NCBI RefSeq assembly: GCF_010726645.1
Contig: NZ_AP022563.1
Span: 434,001 to 498,000, forward strand
DNA length: 64,000 nt
Direction: 5' to 3'
Source: Mycolicibacterium duvalii
GTDB lineage: Bacteria > Actinomycetota > Actinomycetes > Mycobacteriales > Mycobacteriaceae
Each line of letters starts with the position of its first letter. Positions within the stretch are counted from its first letter, which is position 1. Shown one piece after another: positions 1-7,930 of the stretch. The notes under the pieces were generated by a model. The model ran no database searches and was not told the DNA's origin. It saw only the letters and a list, made by a program, of their open reading frames with translations. The translations under genes were made by a program, and so were the position numbers.

Positions 1-355
1 CAGCGCCTACGACAACTACTACGGCGATCCGACGCTGCCGAACCCGAACCTGCACCCGCTGCGCAGGCCACCGTACTACGCGTTCCAGATCATCCTCGGC
101 GACCTCGGCACGTCAGGCGGGTTGCGCACCGACGAACATGCCCGGGTGCTGCGGTCCGACGACAGCCCGGTCCCCGGGCTGTACGCGGTCGGCAACGCAT
201 CGGCAGCGGTGATGGGCCGCAGCTATGCCGGCGCCGGCGCCACGATCGGGCCCGCGATGACCTTCGGCTACGTCGCCGCCAAGCACATCGCGGCCTCGGC
301 GGCAGGCCACCGTCCACCATCCGCCATCGACAGCCCTGAGACTTCAAGGAGGTAA
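1..355 (+). CDS. FAD-dependent 3-ketosteroid-delta1-dehydrogenase-like flavoprotein, C-terminal fragment
   Basis: Only the last 117 residues are present; the reading frame enters from the left edge and stops with TAA at 353-355. The fragment has the closing FAD-binding signature of the fumarate reductase/KstD superfamily: a GLYAVGN motif, followed by [25 protein letters not shown] glycine-rich sequence that contacts the FAD ribityl and pyrophosphate. [10 protein letters not shown] near the edge matches the substrate-domain end of this family. Such enzymes desaturate ring ketones (steroid ring A) or reduce activated double bonds. The next gene starts 6 bases downstream, so it is the first visible member of the left operon. 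The N-terminal Rossmann motif lies outside the window, so substrate assignment is inference. Confidence 0.8.
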   Translation, partial: SAYDNYYGDPTLPNPNLHPLRRPPYYAFQIILGDLGTSGGLRTDEHARVLRSDDSPVPGLYAVGNASAAVMGRSYAGAGATIGPAMTFGYVAAKHIAASAAGHRPPSAIDSPETSRR

Positions 356-361
356 ACAGAA

Positions 362-1681
362 GTGAAGATTTCCCTGTTCTACGAGTTCCCCCTGCCACGG
401 CCGTGGTCCGAGGACGACGAGCACCAGCTGTTCCAGCACGGGCTCGACGAAGTCGAACTGGCCGACAAGGCCGGCTTCTCCACGGTGTGGCTGACCGAGC
501 ACCACTTCCTCGAGGAGTACTGCCACTCCACGGCACCGGAGATGTTCCTCGCTGCAGCCAGCCAGCGCACCAAGAACATTCGCCTCGGCTTCGGCGTCAT
601 GCACCTGCCGCCGCCGATCAACCATCCGGCACGCATCGCCGAAAGGGTCGCGACACTCGACCACCTGTCCAACGGACGGGTCGAATTCGGTACGGGTGAG
701 GGCTCCTCGGTCGCCGAACTCGGCGGGTTCAACATCGACCCGGCCGACAAGCGCACCATGTGGGAAGAAGCGCTGGAGGTCTCGATCCGCTGTATGACCG
801 AGGCGCCGTTCAGCGGATTCAAGGGTGAGCATGTCGAAATGGCGGCCCGCAACGTCATCCCGAAGCCGCTGCAGAACCCGCACCCGCCGGTGTGGGTGGC
901 CTGCACCCGCCCGTCGTCGGTGCAGATGGCGGCCCAGAAGGCCATCGGCGCGCTGAGTTTCGCCTACACCGGTCCGGAGGCGCTCAAGGATCGTGTGGAC
1001 GGGTACTACAAGGAGTTCGAGGAGCAGGGCGCACCGGTCACCCCGGCCATCAACCCGAACATCCTGGCGATCGGCGGCGACCTGTCGATGATGGTCGCCA
1101 AGACCGACGAAGAAGCCCTCCAGCGCCTCGGCATCGGCGGCGGGTTCTTCTCGTTCGGCATCATGCACTACTACATCAACGGTATGCACACGCCCGGTCG
1201 CACGGGCGTGTGGGAGTTGTACGAGAACGCCGTCAAGGAGGACCCGACGCTGGCCTATGGCCCGGGCCGCGGAGCGATCGGCTCCCCGGACACGGTGCGC
1301 GAGTTCCTGCGCGGCTACGAGGCCAGCGGGGTCGACGAGATCATCCTGCTCCTCAATCCGCGCAGCCACGAGGGCACCATGGAATCGCTGGAGATCATGG
1401 GCAAGGAGATCCTGCCCGAGTTCATCGAGCGCGACGAGAAGGCGGTCAAGGACAAGGCCAAGCGTCTCGAGCCGGTGATCGAGAAAGTTGAGTCGCGTCG
1501 CCGGCCGTCGGATGCGCCGCTGTTCGACGAGACTTACGCGTTCGGCGGGCTGCCGACCGGCCGGGGCGGCAAGTTCACCGCCGGCGAGATCCCCGAGGCG
1601 ATGGCCGAGATCAATGAAGGCCGTGTCAAGGCCGCCGAACAGGAGAAGCAGGCCAAGGCAGTCAAGGAGGCCTCGGGCTAA
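362..1681 (+). CDS. LLM-class flavin-dependent monooxygenase (bacterial luciferase-like)
   Basis: A 439-residue luciferase-family protein; GTG start preceded by AAGGAGG about 10 bases upstream. The N-terminal MKISLFYEFPLPRPW strand, the WLTEHHF motif near residue 38 and the GFGVMHLPPPINHP segment are typical of FMN-dependent LLM monooxygenases (TIM barrel), which use reduced flavin and O2 for Baeyer-Villiger or hydroxylation reactions. The flavin reductase encoded at 3516 is a plausible supplier of FMNH2. The protein is about 80-90 residues longer than ordinary LLM proteins: after roughly residue 355 comes a charged Lys/Glu-rich tail ending in repeated KQAKAVKEA-type sequence, probably helical. 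Substrate unknown. Confidence 0.9.
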   Translation: MKISLFYEFPLPRPWSEDDEHQLFQHGLDEVELADKAGFSTVWLTEHHFLEEYCHSTAPEMFLAAASQRTKNIRLGFGVMHLPPPINHPARIAERVATLDHLSNGRVEFGTGEGSSVAELGGFNIDPADKRTMWEEALEVSIRCMTEAPFSGFKGEHVEMAARNVIPKPLQNPHPPVWVACTRPSSVQMAAQKAIGALSFAYTGPEALKDRVDGYYKEFEEQGAPVTPAINPNILAIGGDLSMMVAKTDEEALQRLGIGGGFFSFGIMHYYINGMHTPGRTGVWELYENAVKEDPTLAYGPGRGAIGSPDTVREFLRGYEASGVDEIILLLNPRSHEGTMESLEIMGKEILPEFIERDEKAVKDKAKRLEPVIEKVESRRRPSDAPLFDETYAFGGLPTGRGGKFTAGEIPEAMAEINEGRVKAAEQEKQAKAVKEASG

Positions 1682-1682
1682 C

Positions 1683-2519
1683 GTGGACGCGCTCGATGAG
1701 CTGGTCCGATACGACGGCAGACACGCGGTCGTCACCGGGTGTGCGTCGGGCATCGGCGCCGCGGTAGCCCGACACCTGGCCCGGCTGGGCGCGCGGGTGA
1801 CCGGTCTGGACCGCCGCGCCCAGGAATCCGGATCCGCGACAACCGACTTCGTCCCGGTTGATTTGGCCGACCCGGGGTCGGTGGACGCCGCGGCCGCCGC
1901 GGTCGGCGGGGAGGTCGATGCACTGTTCAACGTCGCCGGCGTGTCGTCGGGAATCGGGGATCCGCTGCTGGTGATGCGGATCAACTTCCTGGGCATGCGG
2001 CAGTTCACCGAGGCGCTGACCGCACGCATGCCCGACGGGTCGGCGATCACCAACGTGTCGTCGTTGGCCGCGTCGGGTTACCGCGACCACGCGCGCACCA
2101 CCGCGGGACTGCTCGACACCCCTTCGGTGCAGGACGGTCTGCAGTGGTGTGCCGACCACCCCGACGCGTTGGCCGACGGGGGCTACAGGCAGTCCAAGGA
2201 GGCGATCATCCTTTACGGAATGCGCAAAGCCGTCGAGCTGGGCCCGCGCGGGATCCGGGTCAACTGCAGCGCACCGGGTGTCACCGAGACCCCCATTCTC
2301 GATCAGCTGCGGTCGCGGTACGGCCAGCAGTATCTCGACTCGTTCACCGCGCCGCTGGGGCGGGTATCGACCGCCGAGGAGCAGGCCGCGGTGCTGGTGT
2401 TCCTCGGTAGCCGCGCGGCCGGATACATCACCGGGCAGGTGGTCTGGGCCGACGGCGGCATCTCGGCGGAGCGGTTCGTCTCGGCCGTCGGCGAACCCGA
2501 AGTGACACAGAGGAGTTGA
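1683..2519 (+). CDS. SDR-family NAD(P)-dependent oxidoreductase
   Basis: A 278-residue classical short-chain dehydrogenase starting at GTG 1683, one base after the LLM stop codon. It has the cofactor motif TGCASGIG near residue 18, a DLADPGSVDAA acidic segment, NVAG (the NAG position), and catalytic Ser (NVSS) and YRQSK (Tyr/Lys). An insertion between Ser and Tyr (the RDHARTTAGLLDTP region) resembles coniferyl-alcohol dehydrogenase/3-alpha-hydroxysteroid dehydrogenase-type SDRs. The C-terminus closes with the usual ITGQVVWADGG segment. The tight spacing places it in the operon. It probably oxidises a secondary alcohol or reduces a ketone in the pathway; the exact substrate is not evident. Confidence 0.88.
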   Translation: MDALDELVRYDGRHAVVTGCASGIGAAVARHLARLGARVTGLDRRAQESGSATTDFVPVDLADPGSVDAAAAAVGGEVDALFNVAGVSSGIGDPLLVMRINFLGMRQFTEALTARMPDGSAITNVSSLAASGYRDHARTTAGLLDTPSVQDGLQWCADHPDALADGGYRQSKEAIILYGMRKAVELGPRGIRVNCSAPGVTETPILDQLRSRYGQQYLDSFTAPLGRVSTAEEQAAVLVFLGSRAAGYITGQVVWADGGISAERFVSAVGEPEVTQRS

Positions 2520-2520
2520 C

Positions 2521-3519
2521 GTGTCCGGCAGCATGAGCGACTTTCGGCAGATGGCCGACCGGGTCCGCAACTGGGGCCGGTGGGGCGACGAGGACGAACT
2601 CGGCACCCTGAACCTCATCACCCCGCACAAGGTCGCCGAGGCGGCTGCGACCGTGAAACAGGGCAAAGTCATTTCCCTGGGCGGGGACTTCGGCTCCGGC
2701 GGCCCCCAGGGCGCGTTCAGGTTCCGGCAAAATCCGGTGCACACCATGACCGTCGACGGCGGCGACGCGTCGACGCTGGTGGAGTACGGGCCGCAGTGGC
2801 TGCGCAATGCGGTGGCCGCCGACGTGAGCGCGTTCTTCGCCGACAACCCGTTCCGCTTCAACGACGACATGATCGTGATGCCGTTGCAGGCCGCGACGCA
2901 GTGGGACGCCCTGTCGCACGTGTACTACGAGGACAAGCTGTACAACGGCTTCCCGGCGGATTCGGTGACGAGCTTCGGCGCCTTCCACCTCGGCATCGAG
3001 AAGGTCGACGCCAAGGGCATAACGTCACGCGGGGTGCTGCTGGACGTGGTCGCTCACCGCGGTTCGGACGTGTTCTGCCCGCCCGGAACGACGATCACGC
3101 CCGACGAACTCGACGAGATCGCAGCCCGGCAGAACGTCGAGATCCGGTCGGGAGACGTCGTGGTCGTGCACACCGGATGGTGGACCCGTTTCCTGTCCAC
3201 CGGTGAGGGCGCCGAGCCGGGCGCCGGACTGGACTGGACGTGCGCCGCATGGCTGCACGACCGCGAGGTAGCTGCCGTGGCTGCCGACAATCTGATGGTC
3301 GAGGACCCGGATCCCGGCAACGGTGTCGAGGGCACCTTCCTGCCCATGCACATGCTCTGCCTGCGCGACATGGGCCTGATGCTCGGCGAGTACTGGGACC
3401 TGGGACCGCTGGCCGCTGACTGTGCCGCCGACGGCGTCTACGAATTCCAGCTCGTCGCACCACCGTTGAAGGTCGTCGGTGCGGTCGGGGCCCCCGTCAG
3501 TCCCATTGCGATCAAGTGA
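2521..3519 (+). CDS. cyclase-family protein (kynurenine formamidase-like hydrolase)
   Basis: A 332-residue member of the cyclase/kynurenine-formamidase fold (Pfam Cyclase family). GTG start at 2521 with AGGAG six bases upstream, directly after the SDR stop. The metal-site region appears as QAATQWDALSH around residue 125, a variant of the family HGTHxDxPxH pattern in which the first His is replaced by Gln. Family members hydrolyse amide, lactone or cyclic bonds. DVVVVHTGWW and the LPMHMLCLRDMGLMLGEYWDL segment near the end are also family features. In a catabolic operon it is a candidate for hydrolytic ring or lactone opening. The altered metal motif is shared by actinobacterial relatives as far as I recall, so loss of activity should not be assumed. 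Confidence 0.85.
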   Translation: MSGSMSDFRQMADRVRNWGRWGDEDELGTLNLITPHKVAEAAATVKQGKVISLGGDFGSGGPQGAFRFRQNPVHTMTVDGGDASTLVEYGPQWLRNAVAADVSAFFADNPFRFNDDMIVMPLQAATQWDALSHVYYEDKLYNGFPADSVTSFGAFHLGIEKVDAKGITSRGVLLDVVAHRGSDVFCPPGTTITPDELDEIAARQNVEIRSGDVVVVHTGWWTRFLSTGEGAEPGAGLDWTCAAWLHDREVAAVAADNLMVEDPDPGNGVEGTFLPMHMLCLRDMGLMLGEYWDLGPLAADCAADGVYEFQLVAPPLKVVGAVGAPVSPIAIK

Positions 3520-4118
3520 GGGTGTCAGTGACCGAAAGCAAGCAGCCGTTCATCGTCGGCCTGGGCGGCACGCTGCGCGCCAACTCGTCGACCGAGCGGG
3601 CCCTGCGGTTGTGCCTGGATGCCGTCGAGCGGCTCGGCGGCCGGACCCGGTTGTTCAGCGCGGAGGACCTCGACCTGCCGATGTACGCCCCGCACGAACT
3701 CGAGCGCACGCCACGGGCTCTCGAGCTGGTGAAGACCTTGCGCGATGCCGACGCGGTGGTCGTCGGGTCACCCGGTTATCACGGCGCGGTGTCGGGTCTG
3801 GTCAAGAACGCACTGGACTACATCGAGGATCTGCGCGAGGACCCGCGGGTGTACCTGGACAACACCCCGTGGGGATGCATCAGCTGTGCCTACGGCTGGC
3901 AGGCCGCGGTCGGCACACTGACGCAATTGCGCAGCATCGGACACGCCCTGCGGGCCTGGCCGACACCACTAGGTGTGGCGATCAACTCGGCCGACCCGAT
4001 CTGGGACAGCGCCGGTGGGCTGGCCGACACCGAACAGGGCAAAGCGGTGGCCAACCAACTGGAGCTGTTGGCCGGCCAGCTGCTGGCGTTCGCGCAGACC
4101 GCACGAGCTTCCGCGTGA
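3516..4118 (+). CDS. NADPH-dependent FMN reductase family protein
   Basis: A 200-residue flavodoxin-fold reductase. GTG 3516 overlaps the previous stop (GTGA); GTG 3528 is an alternative start. The phosphate-binding loop of the FMN reductase family is seen as GGTLRANSSTERAL near residue 16. The conserved GSPGYHGAVSGLVKNALDY motif near residue 85 contacts the flavin ring and follows the SPxYhgsvpgxLKnalD pattern. It would reduce free FMN with NADPH in the cytoplasm. Its most natural partner here is the LLM monooxygenase encoded at 362, a two-component monooxygenase arrangement; this pairing is inference from adjacency. Confidence 0.9.
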   Translation: MRVSVTESKQPFIVGLGGTLRANSSTERALRLCLDAVERLGGRTRLFSAEDLDLPMYAPHELERTPRALELVKTLRDADAVVVGSPGYHGAVSGLVKNALDYIEDLREDPRVYLDNTPWGCISCAYGWQAAVGTLTQLRSIGHALRAWPTPLGVAINSADPIWDSAGGLADTEQGKAVANQLELLAGQLLAFAQTARASA

Positions 4119-4936
4119 GCGCTCGGCGCAGCGTATGGGTCGACGGCTTACACACCAGCTATCTGGAGGCCGGAACCGGCGATCCGGTGGTCCTGCTGCA
4201 CGGCGGTGAGTTCGGGGCCAATGCGCACATCGGTTGGGAGCACACCATCGACGTGCTCGGGCAGCGCTACCGCGTCCTGGCGCCGGACATGCTCGGATTC
4301 GGCGAGTCGGCCAAGGTCGTCGATTTCACCGACGGCCGCGGTCTGCGCATCCGCCATATCGCGCGCTTCTGCGAGGTGCTGGGGATCGACCGTGCGCATT
4401 TCGTCGGCAACTCGATGGGTGCGATCAACCTGCTCGTCGACGCCACCTCCGAGAATCCCCTGCTGCCGGCCCGCAGCCTGGTGGCGATCTGCGGTGGCGG
4501 CGAGATCCAGCGCAACGAGCACGTCAACGCGCTCTACGACTACGACGCCACCGTCGAGGGCATGCGCAAGATCGTCGCGGCGCTGTTCGCCGACCCGTCC
4601 TACCCGGCCGACGAGAGCTACGTACTGCGGCGCTACGAGTCCAGCATCGCCCCGGGCGCGTGGGAATCGTTGGCGGCGGCGCGGTTCCGGCGTCCGGGCC
4701 TCGAGCCGCCGCCGACCCCCAGCAGCGCCCGCGCCTACGACCGCATCACCGTGCCAACCCTGGTCGTCGAGGGCGGCGCCGACAAGCTGCTCCCACCGGG
4801 GTGGGCCGCCGAGATTGCCGCTCAGGTCAGCGGTGCCCGTTCGGCCGTCGTCGCTGCGGCCGGTCACTGTCCGCAGATCGAGCAGCCCGATGCGCTCAAC
4901 GCGGTGTTGTTGGACTTCTTCGAAGGGATCGAATGA
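4115..4936 (+). CDS. alpha/beta hydrolase (meta-cleavage-product hydrolase-like)
   Basis: A 273-residue alpha/beta-hydrolase; GTG 4115 overlaps the FMN reductase stop (GTGA). The oxyanion region is VVLLHGGEFG near residue 30, the nucleophile elbow is GNSMG with Ser100, the acid is in the VEGGADKLLPP loop, and the catalytic His is H251 in AGHCPQIE. LLHGxGxGA and GNSMG are the signatures of C-C bond hydrolases such as BphD and HsaD, which split ring-fission products, although ester-hydrolysing relatives exist. Its place behind a flavin monooxygenase and a cyclase-type hydrolase fits ring opening. No extradiol dioxygenase is visible in this window, which weakens a strict MCP-hydrolase assignment. 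Confidence 0.88.
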   Translation: MSARRSVWVDGLHTSYLEAGTGDPVVLLHGGEFGANAHIGWEHTIDVLGQRYRVLAPDMLGFGESAKVVDFTDGRGLRIRHIARFCEVLGIDRAHFVGNSMGAINLLVDATSENPLLPARSLVAICGGGEIQRNEHVNALYDYDATVEGMRKIVAALFADPSYPADESYVLRRYESSIAPGAWESLAAARFRRPGLEPPPTPSSARAYDRITVPTLVVEGGADKLLPPGWAAEIAAQVSGARSAVVAAAGHCPQIEQPDALNAVLLDFFEGIE

Positions 4937-5763
4937 TGACGGAACTGTCGGGGAAGGTCGTGATCGTCACCGGTGGTGCATCCGGGATCGGCCGCGGCAT
5001 CGCGGCACGGTTCGCGGCCGAGGGGGCCGGGGTGCTCATCGCCGACGTGCGCGACGACCTCGGCGCGGCGCTGTCGGAGGAACTCAATGCCGCCGGCGGG
5101 CGCACCGTGTACCGCCACACCGACGTCGGTGACCAGGCTCAGGTGGCCGCGCTGGTGGACGCCGCTGTCGCCGAGTTCGGCGGACTGCACGTCATGGTCA
5201 ACAACGCCGGCATCTCCAGTCCGTTGAAGAAGGGCCTGTTCCACGAAGACCTCGAGGAGTTCGACCGGGTCATGCGTGTCAACCTGCTCGGCGTGATGGC
5301 CGGCACGCGCGACGCCGGGCGCCACATGGCCGAGCACGGCGGCGGTTCGATCATCAACCTGGGCTCGATCGGCGGTATCCAGGCCGGCGGGGGAGTGTCG
5401 AGCTATCGGGCGTCCAAGGCCGCGATCATCCACTTCACCAAATGTGCCGCGATCGAACTCGCGCATTACGAGATTCGCGTGAATTGCCTTGCCCCCGGCA
5501 ATATCCCGACCCCGATTCTGGCGTCGTCGGCCACCGACGAGGACCGGGCGCGACTGGAGAAGTTCGAGGCCAGGATTCGACAACAGATGCGTGACGATCG
5601 TCCGCTCAAACGGGAGGGCACCGCCGAAGACGTGGCCGAGGCGGCTTTGTACTTCGCCACCGATCGGTCGCGATACGTCACCGGAACCGTGCTCCCCGTC
5701 GACGGTGGCACCGTCGCCGGGAAGGTGATCGTCCGCAAGACCGCCTCCGTCGGGGAGTCGTGA
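4933..5763 (+). CDS. SDR-family oxidoreductase
   Basis: A 276-residue classical SDR. ATG 4933 overlaps the hydrolase stop (ATGA); a second ATG follows immediately at 4936. Visible motifs: TGGASGIGRGIA (cofactor), ADVRDD (end of beta2, favouring NAD), NNAGIS, catalytic Ser in GSIGG and YRASKAA. The carboxy end has YVTGTVLPVDGG. It is likely a dehydrogenase of a hydroxylated cyclic intermediate. The closing stretch after PVDGG is about 15 residues longer than in many SDRs. Gene spacing to the TetR gene downstream is about 30 bases, so that gene is probably co-transcribed. Confidence 0.9.
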   Translation: MMTELSGKVVIVTGGASGIGRGIAARFAAEGAGVLIADVRDDLGAALSEELNAAGGRTVYRHTDVGDQAQVAALVDAAVAEFGGLHVMVNNAGISSPLKKGLFHEDLEEFDRVMRVNLLGVMAGTRDAGRHMAEHGGGSIINLGSIGGIQAGGGVSSYRASKAAIIHFTKCAAIELAHYEIRVNCLAPGNIPTPILASSATDEDRARLEKFEARIRQQMRDDRPLKREGTAEDVAEAALYFATDRSRYVTGTVLPVDGGTVAGKVIVRKTASVGES

Positions 5764-5794
5764 ACTGTTAAATCAGTCGCTTGACTTATGCGGT

Positions 5795-6469
5795 GTGACG
5801 CGGTTCACTGTCAAGGTGACCACTGCCAGGAGCGTCCGCGCCGACCGTGCCTCCAGCACCCAGGAAGCGATCCTCAAGGCCGCCGAACGCCTCTATGCCG
5901 AGCATGGGGTGTTCGCGGTGTCGAACCGACAGGTCAGCGAGGCCGCCGGGCAGGGCAACAACGCCGCCGTCGGCTACCACTTCGGCACCAAGACCGATCT
6001 CGTCCGGGCCATCGAGCACAAGCACCGCGGCCCGATCGAGCAGCTGCGCGAGCAACGGGTCGCCGCGATCGGGAATTCCACCGACATGCGGGACTGGGTG
6101 GCTGCGCTCGTCTGCCCGCTGACCGATCACCTTGCCGCACTGGGTAATCCCACGTGGTACGCACGGTTCGCCGCGCAGGTGATGACCGACCCGGCCTACC
6201 ACAACATGATCGTCAAGGACGCGCTGTCCTCGCCGTCGCTGGTCCGGGTGCTCGACGGCATCAACGGCTGCCTGCCTGACTTGCCGATCGACGTCCGGGT
6301 CGAGCGCAACATCATGGGCCGCAACCTGTTGATGCACAGCTGCGCCGACCGGGAACGGCTGCTGGCCCAAGGCTCGCCGGTGCCGCGCGCGTCCTGGCAG
6401 GACGCCGCGACCGGACTGATCGACGCGATCATCGGCCTCTGGCATGCCCCCGTCACGGAGAAGCCCTGA
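5795..6469 (+). CDS. TetR-family transcriptional regulator
   Basis: A 224-residue TetR protein. The DNA-binding domain is clear: TQEAILKAAERLYAEHGVFAVSNRQVSEAAGQGNNAAVGYHFGTK, ending in the YHF-GTK motif near residue 65. The ligand domain ends in ATGLIDAIIGLWHAPV. Start is uncertain: GTG 5795 gives an extra MTRFTVK stretch, and GTG 5813 would still leave the whole HTH intact. It lies inside the plus-strand run, 31 bases behind an SDR gene and just ahead of the ferredoxin/P450 pair, so it may act as a local repressor of the P450 part. No convincing palindrome was found in the short gap upstream. Confidence 0.88.
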   Translation: MTRFTVKVTTARSVRADRASSTQEAILKAAERLYAEHGVFAVSNRQVSEAAGQGNNAAVGYHFGTKTDLVRAIEHKHRGPIEQLREQRVAAIGNSTDMRDWVAALVCPLTDHLAALGNPTWYARFAAQVMTDPAYHNMIVKDALSSPSLVRVLDGINGCLPDLPIDVRVERNIMGRNLLMHSCADRERLLAQGSPVPRASWQDAATGLIDAIIGLWHAPVTEKP

Positions 6470-6470
6470 C

Positions 6471-6671
6471 ATGGAGATCGCCGTCGATCAGGACAAGTGC
6501 GTCTCATCCGGACAGTGCGTCCTCAACGCCGGGGAGGTCTTCGACCAACGCGACGACGACGGAGTCGTCGAGTTGCTGACCCCCGCACCCGGTCCCGAAT
6601 ACGCCGAACAGGTCCGCGCAGCCGCGGCCGCCTGCCCTGCCCTGGCCATCCACATCGAGGAGACCGAATGA
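6471..6671 (+). CDS. 3Fe-4S-type ferredoxin for the adjacent P450
   Basis: A 66-residue ferredoxin with ATG at 6471, directly after the TetR stop. Cysteines sit at 10, 16 and 55: the C-x5-C spacing followed by a distant Cys-Pro lacks the middle Cys of a 4Fe-4S cluster and matches the three-cysteine ferredoxins of actinobacterial P450 systems. Length and acidic composition fit that family. Its stop overlaps the P450 start (ATGA), so translation is likely coupled and the partner is unambiguous. It would pass single electrons from an NAD(P)H reductase (not in this part of the window) to the P450. Confidence 0.93.
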   Translation: MEIAVDQDKCVSSGQCVLNAGEVFDQRDDDGVVELLTPAPGPEYAEQVRAAAAACPALAIHIEETE

Positions 6672-7897
6672 CAGAGACACTCGCCCCGGAAGCGGTGTCG
6701 GTGCCCGAGTACCCGATGGAGCGCTCGCCGCGATGCCCGTTCGCGCCGCCGCAGCGAATGCTCGACATGAACGAGGTCAAACCGCTGTCGCGCGTAAGGA
6801 TCTGGAACGGCACCACGCCGTGGCTGATCACCGGCCACGAGGCCGCCCGCACGCTGTTCGCTGATTCGCGGGTCAGCGTCGACGACCGGCGCGAAGGCTT
6901 TCCGCACTGGAACGAGCACATGCTCTCCACGGTGTACAAGCGGCCGCGCTCGGTGTTCACCTCCGACGCCGAGGAGCACACCCGGTTCCGGCGCATGCTG
7001 AGCAAGCCGTTCACCTTCCGTCGCGTGGAAGCGCTGCGGCCGGTGATCCAGGACGTCACCAACGAATGCATCGACGCGATTCTGGCCGGCCCGCAGCCGG
7101 CCGACATGGTCGCCAAGCTCGCACTGCCGGTGCCTACCCGGGTGATCAGCGACATGTTGGGCGTGCCGTACGAAGACCATGAGTTCTTCCAGCATCACGC
7201 CAACGTCGGATTGGCCCGGTACGCCAGCGCGGAGGATGGCCAGAAGGGCGCGATGAGCCTGCACCAGTACCTGATCGACCTGGTGAAGAAGAAGATGGAA
7301 GCGCCTGCCGAGGACGCGGTGTCCGACCTCGCCGAGCGGGTCAACGCCGGTGAGATCAGCGTCAAAGAAGCCGCCCAGCTCGGCACCGGTCTGCTCATCG
7401 CCGGACACGAGACGACCGCCAACATGATCGGCATCGGCATCCTGGCGCTGTTGGAGAACCCCGAACAGGCTGCAGCGCTGCGCGATTCCGACGACCCCAA
7501 GTTCATCGCCAATGCGGTCGAAGAACTGATGCGGTACCTGTCGATCATCCAGAACGGCCAGCGCCGGGTCGCCACCGAGGACATCGAGATCGCCGGTGAG
7601 ACCATCCGGGCCGGCGAGGGCATCATCATCGACCTCGCGCCGGCCAACTGGGACGCCGCTGCGTACCCCGAGCCGGAGAAGCTCGACCTGCGCCGCGACG
7701 CCGGCGGTCAGCTCGGCTTCGGGTACGGCCGTCATCAGTGTGTCGGGCAGCAGCTCGCCCGCGCCGAACTGCAGATCGTGTTCCACACGCTGCTGCGTCG
7801 CATCCCCACCATGCGCCTGGCGATTCCGTTCGACGACGTGCCGTTCAAGCACGACCGGCTCGCCTACGGCGTCTACGAACTACCCGTCTCCTGGTAA
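6668..7897 (+). CDS. cytochrome P450 (CYP105-like)
   Basis: A 409-residue soluble bacterial P450. Signatures: I-helix AGHETT at residues 245-250, K-helix EELMR, and heme loop FGYGRHQCVG with ligand Cys358. The N-terminal pattern (YPMERSPRCPFAPP then VSRVRIWNG) resembles the CYP105/CYP107-type class that hydroxylates macrolides, terpenoids and xenobiotics; family assignment is from pattern recognition only. It is translationally coupled to the ferredoxin upstream. It is clearly different from the two P450s at 22722 and 52760, which form their own pair. The cellular site is the cytoplasm; substrate unknown. Confidence 0.95.
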   Translation: MTETLAPEAVSVPEYPMERSPRCPFAPPQRMLDMNEVKPLSRVRIWNGTTPWLITGHEAARTLFADSRVSVDDRREGFPHWNEHMLSTVYKRPRSVFTSDAEEHTRFRRMLSKPFTFRRVEALRPVIQDVTNECIDAILAGPQPADMVAKLALPVPTRVISDMLGVPYEDHEFFQHHANVGLARYASAEDGQKGAMSLHQYLIDLVKKKMEAPAEDAVSDLAERVNAGEISVKEAAQLGTGLLIAGHETTANMIGIGILALLENPEQAAALRDSDDPKFIANAVEELMRYLSIIQNGQRRVATEDIEIAGETIRAGEGIIIDLAPANWDAAAYPEPEKLDLRRDAGGQLGFGYGRHQCVGQQLARAELQIVFHTLLRRIPTMRLAIPFDDVPFKHDRLAYGVYELPVSW

Positions 7898-7930
7898 CAG
7901 CCCTCTCTTACAGCCCGATTGGAGCCCACG

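Noticed and set aside
344..2053. 569-residue open frame on the minus strand over the LLM and SDR genes
   Set aside because: Antisense shadow of GC-rich codons; Arg/Asp/His-rich translation with no domain, while the plus strand has two clear families with ribosome sites.
5781..5786. TTGACT as a -35 box for the TetR gene at 5795
   Set aside because: No matching -10 at the right distance before the start codon; the gene is probably read through from the upstream SDR.
6488..7852. 454-residue minus-strand frame opposite the ferredoxin and P450
   Set aside because: Antisense shadow; the P450 on the plus strand has all hallmark motifs.
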